Below are positions 60,051 through 64,000 of a stretch of DNA of 64,000 nucleotides, piece by piece. The stretch is taken from assembly GCA_025331445.1 (NCBI GenBank), contig JAIWNE010000026.1, positions 248,001-312,000 on the forward strand, written 5' to 3'. Numbering within the stretch: position 1 is the first letter of the stretch; each line of letters begins with the position of its first letter. Below the pieces are notes generated by a model, which was given only the letters and a program-made list of their open reading frames with translations, had not been told where the DNA came from and did not search any database. Source of the DNA: Blakeslea trispora (lineage: Eukaryota; Mucoromycota; Mucoromycetes; Mucorales; Choanephoraceae). The translations under genes were made by a program, and so were the position numbers.

Positions 60051-62552
60051 ATGATGACTGAAGAGCCTGAGCCTGTTGTCCAATCAAAGATAGAAGAAAT
60101 TACTACTCTTCTTCAAAAAGATTTGGACTTGTCTCCACCTCCCAGACCTCGTTTCGTACCTGACACAACTCAACACATAACCAATAAGAAAATAGATCCT
60201 CTAAAGACAGGTGCCAACCTCATCAAGATCAACAAGGACAATGTCACTGCCAATACCTTGACACCAAGAGAACAAGAAAAAGAAGGTGAGTAGTTCTCCC
60301 TCTTCCTCTTTTTCTAGGACTATAACACTAAGACTATCCTTTAGACGAACAAGTCATTCAAGGCCTTGGTTATTTATTTGATAATCAATTTATGGCAGCA
60401 AAAAACTTGTTTGAAGAAAAATCAAATGTGTAAAGATCTCCCTCCTTGTTCGTTGCTCTAGAGTTTTCACTTATATTCGATTTCTCTCTCTCTTTTATTA
60501 GTGATCCCCTCAGTGCTTTAGCATTAAGTTCAATGGCCTTTTTAAAAGGTATAGACTTTATCAAAAGATGCCCTACTTTTTCATGTCTAATCATGTCTAT
60601 GTTTTACTAGCTGTTATGGTAATCAAAAGAACCCAGAAAAAAAAAAGAGTGAGAGAAACCTGATGAATGATAGGGATTCTTTGTATTACCATTCAATTAG
60701 ACTTCGGCAGAACAAGATCAAACAATGGCTCTTGATGCTTTAAATGCTACCTTTGATATTGCCAATACTCAGATCAATGTAGCCAAAAAGTCATCCAAGA
60801 TATCCGGTTATTTTACTGGCTATTACAACTACCTTAAAAGAAAAGACAGTACCACAGACACCACACCTTCTAGACCCAGCCATGGTCCGGATCAATTTCC
60901 AGCCAATGGTTTGCTGCGTGCACATGTACTAAAGGCAGAGTGTTGCCTTCAGATTGCTATTTTACAACTATTTCAAGAGTCTATTATGGGATATGTGAAA
61001 TGTGGTTTGAATTTACGTAGAGGTAAGAAAGAAAGAAAGAAAGAAAGAGAGAAAAAAAAAGATACTTTGGTCCAATGGTTAACCTCCCTCATGGCTTATC
61101 TATAGCTTATACTTCATACAGCTATGTATGGCAGCAATTTCAAAAAATGGGTACAAATCATTTATCATTTATGGATTCAGATACAATTTCTGGTGTTAAA
61201 TTTGGGTAATTCTAGTAAAAGAAAAAGAGAGAAAAGAAAGAAGATTGACAAGTTATACAATAGTATTGGTTCGGTTCATTTGGTGCTGTCTGCTTTACCA
61301 GCCAAGATTTTAAAGGCTATTTCTGCCTTCGGTTGGAAGCCGGATAGAAAGCTTGGTTTCATGCTATTAAATGAATGCACAGAAATGAGTCGAGTGCGTT
61401 CACCTATGGCCACCATCATGCTACTTGCTTATTATGTATCTGCCATCTCATTTGCTCCTCAAATCATGAAAGATCTTTATCAAAAGACGGCTATGAAGGT
61501 AACACTTTATCACAGACGAAAGAATAATTACAATAAAATTGCATCCCTAGATCTTATTAGATGCTCAAAAACAACACCCAGAATCAACCGTGTATCTCTA
61601 TTTCGCAGGTCGAATGGCACGTCATGGCCTGGATTTATCACTCTCAACTCAATCTTTTCTATATGCTACTGAACTCAGTAAAAATGAATGGGCTGAAGTG
61701 GCAGTGACCAATGCATGTCGTTTTGAAACAGCTATCAATCACCTCTTGACTGGTAATTGGCAAAGTGCAGCCGATGCCTTTGACTATCTTGCACAACAAC
61801 AATACTGGTCCACTGCCTTTTGCCGATATGCACAGGGTGCATGTTTTGAAATGATGAATCAGTCAACCGAGGCCATCTTGTTGTTTGCTCAGGTACCTCA
61901 GCTGATTGTCAAGAAACTCGGAGGTCGTTTGTCGGATGTAGATGCTTATGTGTTGCGCAAAGTGACCATGTTTCAAAAGTTTGGCTATCAACATCTTGAT
62001 TTCTATCAACCTCTGTTAGAATTCATGTGTATCTGGAATTTGTTCCCCTATATGAGTCCTGATATCTTGACAGAGGCTCTGAACCGTGTACAGAGCAGAT
62101 TGGCTACCATTCAACGCACTGAAAAGTCAGAGCAAGAAGAACGGCTGAAAGAGCTGGCACCTGAGGGCCCTGTGCCCAGTTATTTCGATGAACGTGCCTC
62201 TCTCATTGTCATCAAATCCTCTATTCTAAACGTCTTGGGCCAGTCAGAAGAAATTACGTTGGATATCAATTGGGTTGTGGATCATAAGGAGCAGATCCTA
62301 CAAGATAGCTGGACAGTGCCTTATGCCCTTTGGGAGGCAGGTATCTCTTGTTGGACCATGAACCTGAAACACAAATGTCGCCAGGTATGGGAAATGGCCC
62401 TAGATCATGGCAAGCATGATTTCGAACATCGATTGGCTATTCGTCTAAATCTAGTGTTAACCTATCTTGAAGATCTGGGCTATGCTGATCTCTCTTCTTC
62501 TGATGCTCCTCCATCACCCATACCCACAGCTGTCATTCAATCCTCATCTTAA
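60051..62552 (+). CDS. IML2: IML2/TTC39-family tetratricopeptide-like protein
   Basis: Helical-repeat protein of the DUF3808 group; yeast Iml2 works in lipid droplet and inclusion-body clearance. Exons 60051-60285, 60345-60429, 60502-60548, 60611-60618 (8 nt), 60701-61022, 61106-61205, 61264-61498 and 61551-62552 give 677 residues. Family marks: FDNQFMAAKNLFEEKSNVDP, then SALALSSMAFLKAVMTSAEQ (the 8-nt exon supplies AVM), LRAHVLKAECCLQIAILQLF, GSVHLVLSALPAKILKAISA, FGWKPDRKLGFMLLNECT, YFAGRMARHGLDLSLSTQSF and AQGACFEMMNQSTEAILLFA. The tail is Ser/Pro-rich. Exon phases agree at all seven introns, including the micro-exon. It converges on mS23 with a 64-bp gap. Confidence 0.9.
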
Positions 62553-62616
62553 AACATTCATGTAGATCATTTATTACATATAAAAAGAAAAAAATTACAG
62601 TGTTTTTATAGTCCTT

Positions 62617-63351
62617 CTAAAATTGAGCCAATTGTCCTTTTCTCAAAGCTCTTTCTTCAAGTTCCAATCCTCTCTTGGTGTTGGGTCTAGCCAAGATATC
62701 CATCTTTTGTAGGAGGTGATTGATCTTTTCTCTAGCAACTCTTTCCTCTTCTTCCTGCTGTGCTCTAATATCATAAAATTCAGATGTTGCCTTGGCATAA
62801 GCTTTTCTTTCAGGCATGTTTTCATGTGTCATTAAATAAAGTTGATACTTGACGACACTAACATAGAAAAATCAGTCGCCTAATACAAAAAAAAAGAGAG
62901 AGAGCCTAAATTTTCTTACTTACGCCTCACCGTCAATTTGAGAAGGATGCATACCCTCCAACATCAACTGACTAAAATCAGTACGGTTTACACCAAGTTC
63001 ATTTTCAACCAACACTTTAGGTCGAGACAGTTCAAAAGGATGATCTCGGTAAAATTGCTTTCTTAAACGATCTTCAGGGTAAACAATAGCACGAGGTCGA
63101 GGAGGTGAGGTACGCAAGTGCTTCTGAGAGTGGCGAAGACGATGCTTTGATTGTGATTTGTTAAATAAGCTGTGTTCTGTTTCAGTTTGGCCTGATACGT
63201 TGACTTCTGGGTTTTGTGAACGAATGATACTGGGTCCAGGAGGAATAGTTTGAAGCACAGGGAGCCATACTGGTGCTCTCTTTACTAAGTTGCCCTTGAT
63301 CATATTGGAAACATGACGAGCAAGACCTGTTGGTGGTGCACGGAAAGCCAT
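62617..63351 (-). CDS. RSM25: mitochondrial small ribosomal subunit protein mS23
   Basis: Exons 63351-62924 and 62857-62617 give 222 residues. The N-terminus (MAFRAPPTGLARHVSNMIKG) is basic and fits a matrix presequence. The diagnostic region runs RLRKQFYRDHPFELSRPKVL, then TDFSQLMLEGMHPSQIDGEA, then VVKYQLYLM and KAYAKATSEFYDIRAQQEEE. The intron falls in GEA|VVKYQ. Length is a little below the yeast protein. The far C-terminus (LELEERALRKGQLAQF) is helical. It points left at the IML2 stop (64 bp) and diverges from the monooxygenase gene on the right. Confidence 0.85.
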
Positions 63352-63642
63352 TGTATTAACTATCTATTTAAAAAAAAAAAAAAAAGAAGACCAAAATCTA
63401 AAAGGACTGGGGGCTAAAATTTTGAAGCTTCGGTCTTTTAAACATAAAAAGCCTCCAACCCCCCTTCTTGCCTTCTACTGCATTCGGGCATGTAGTTGAA
63501 ATATGTGATCAAAGGAATAGGAGAATATTATGCATTCTATCACTACCATTCTGTGAGAAAAAAAGAATCTCTCTTTCTCTTTGTTTATTCCATTTCCTTC
63601 GTTCTTTTTTTCTTTGCTTTCTTTGTTTTCTTTCCTTCAGGC
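63352..63642. other. divergent intergenic, mS23 / monooxygenase
   Basis: 291 bp with C/T-rich tracts leading into the monooxygenase ATG. Its final TTCCTTCAG just before the ATG resembles an acceptor, so a 5' leader intron is possible. Confidence 0.3.
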
Positions 63643-64000
63643 ATGAAACAGCCTACAGTTGCAATTATTGGTAGTGGGTAATTATTAATTTTCAATGCAT
63701 TTAAAGAATTTCCTTTGACCAAAAGAAAAAAAAGATTTAGTGGTTTATGTGCTGCTATCCAACTTCGAAAAAAACTGAATATTCGAGCTCAAGTATATGA
63801 GCAAAAAGATGATATTGGTGGTGTATGGAATACCAATACTTATCCTGGATGTGCCTGTGATGTTGAATCCCATCTCTATTGTTTTAGTTTTGAATTGAAT
63901 CCATGCAAGTAATTTAATTGAATCATAAGCTGTATTGTCTTATGGTATATCATCTAGATTGGACTTATAAATACAATCCTCGAGAAAACATTCAGAAATA
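63643..64000 (+). CDS. FAD-dependent monooxygenase, Baeyer-Villiger/FMO type (3' end outside window)
   Basis: Exons 63643-63677, 63735-63904 and 63958->64000. The N-terminal dinucleotide-binding motif is split by the first intron: VAIIGSG|FSGLCAAI. Then come VYEQKDDIGGVWNTNTYPGC, the strand after the FAD loop, and ESHLYCFSFELNP. The second intron keeps phase and the conserved N-P-x-W spacing only with a GC donor (CCAT|GCAAGT) and a TCTAG acceptor, giving NPYWTYKYNPRENIQK. The neighbouring GT in AA|GTAATT gives the wrong frame. This is the second probable GC-AG intron of the window. Family: Baeyer-Villiger and N-hydroxylating monooxygenases; substrate cannot be told from the start alone. Confidence 0.85.

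Overview
The window is a piece of a filamentous fungal nuclear genome. The most likely source is an early-diverging Mucoromycota species of the Mucorales type. The reasons are: AT-rich DNA full of poly-A/poly-T runs; many short GT-AG introns (mostly 50-140 nt) with very small exons; a chitin deacetylase; a hybrid histidine kinase that starts with a kinase-like domain and an AAA-type ATPase; a Fanzor (eukaryotic TnpB-like) relic; and a decayed member of a protein family I associate with Mucorales. The species cannot be fixed from the sequence alone.

Layout. 1-13.3 kb is gene-dense: the 3'-truncated hybrid histidine kinase (-), a four-helix membrane protein (-), a Nudix hydrolase (+), clathrin light chain (-), a stop-interrupted short frame (+), and DNA topoisomerase II (-). 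13.3-26.7 kb is gene-poor. It holds a one-domain WWE protein, a broken Fanzor gene next to a 184-bp inverted-repeat element, a small spliced gene, two further small spliced genes, and a decayed coding remnant. 26.7-31.2 kb holds a PSP1-domain protein, ribosomal protein L3 and PPC decarboxylase, all (-), then a possible small membrane protein (+). 31.2-41.1 kb is sparse, with a small predicted secreted protein and an intronless chitin deacetylase. 41.1-49.8 kb holds a small disordered protein (+), mitochondrial Hsp70 (-), purine nucleoside phosphorylase (-) and a kelch-repeat type I membrane protein (-). 52-64 kb is dense again: a tiny helical protein (+), a SAM methyltransferase (+), poly(A) polymerase (-), U1-70K (+), an IML2/TTC39 protein (+), mitochondrial ribosomal protein mS23 (-) and the start of a flavin monooxygenase (+).

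The genes are mostly unrelated housekeeping functions: RNA processing, translation, mitochondrial protein folding and translation, CoA biosynthesis, endocytosis, chromosome topology and cell wall. No operon-like or biosynthetic cluster is visible. The most unusual content is gene structure and the mobile-element zone. RPL3 appears to have its start codon alone in a coding exon, followed by 8-nt and 11-nt exons. An 8-nt exon sits in the IML2 gene. 20-25-nt exons occur in three other genes. Two introns look like GC-AG introns. U1-70K shows a one-base frame break. The Fanzor relic lies beside a foldback element.

Exon coordinates come from reading splice sites and reading-frame phase by eye. No alignment or RNA evidence was available. 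Gene names rest on motif recognition.
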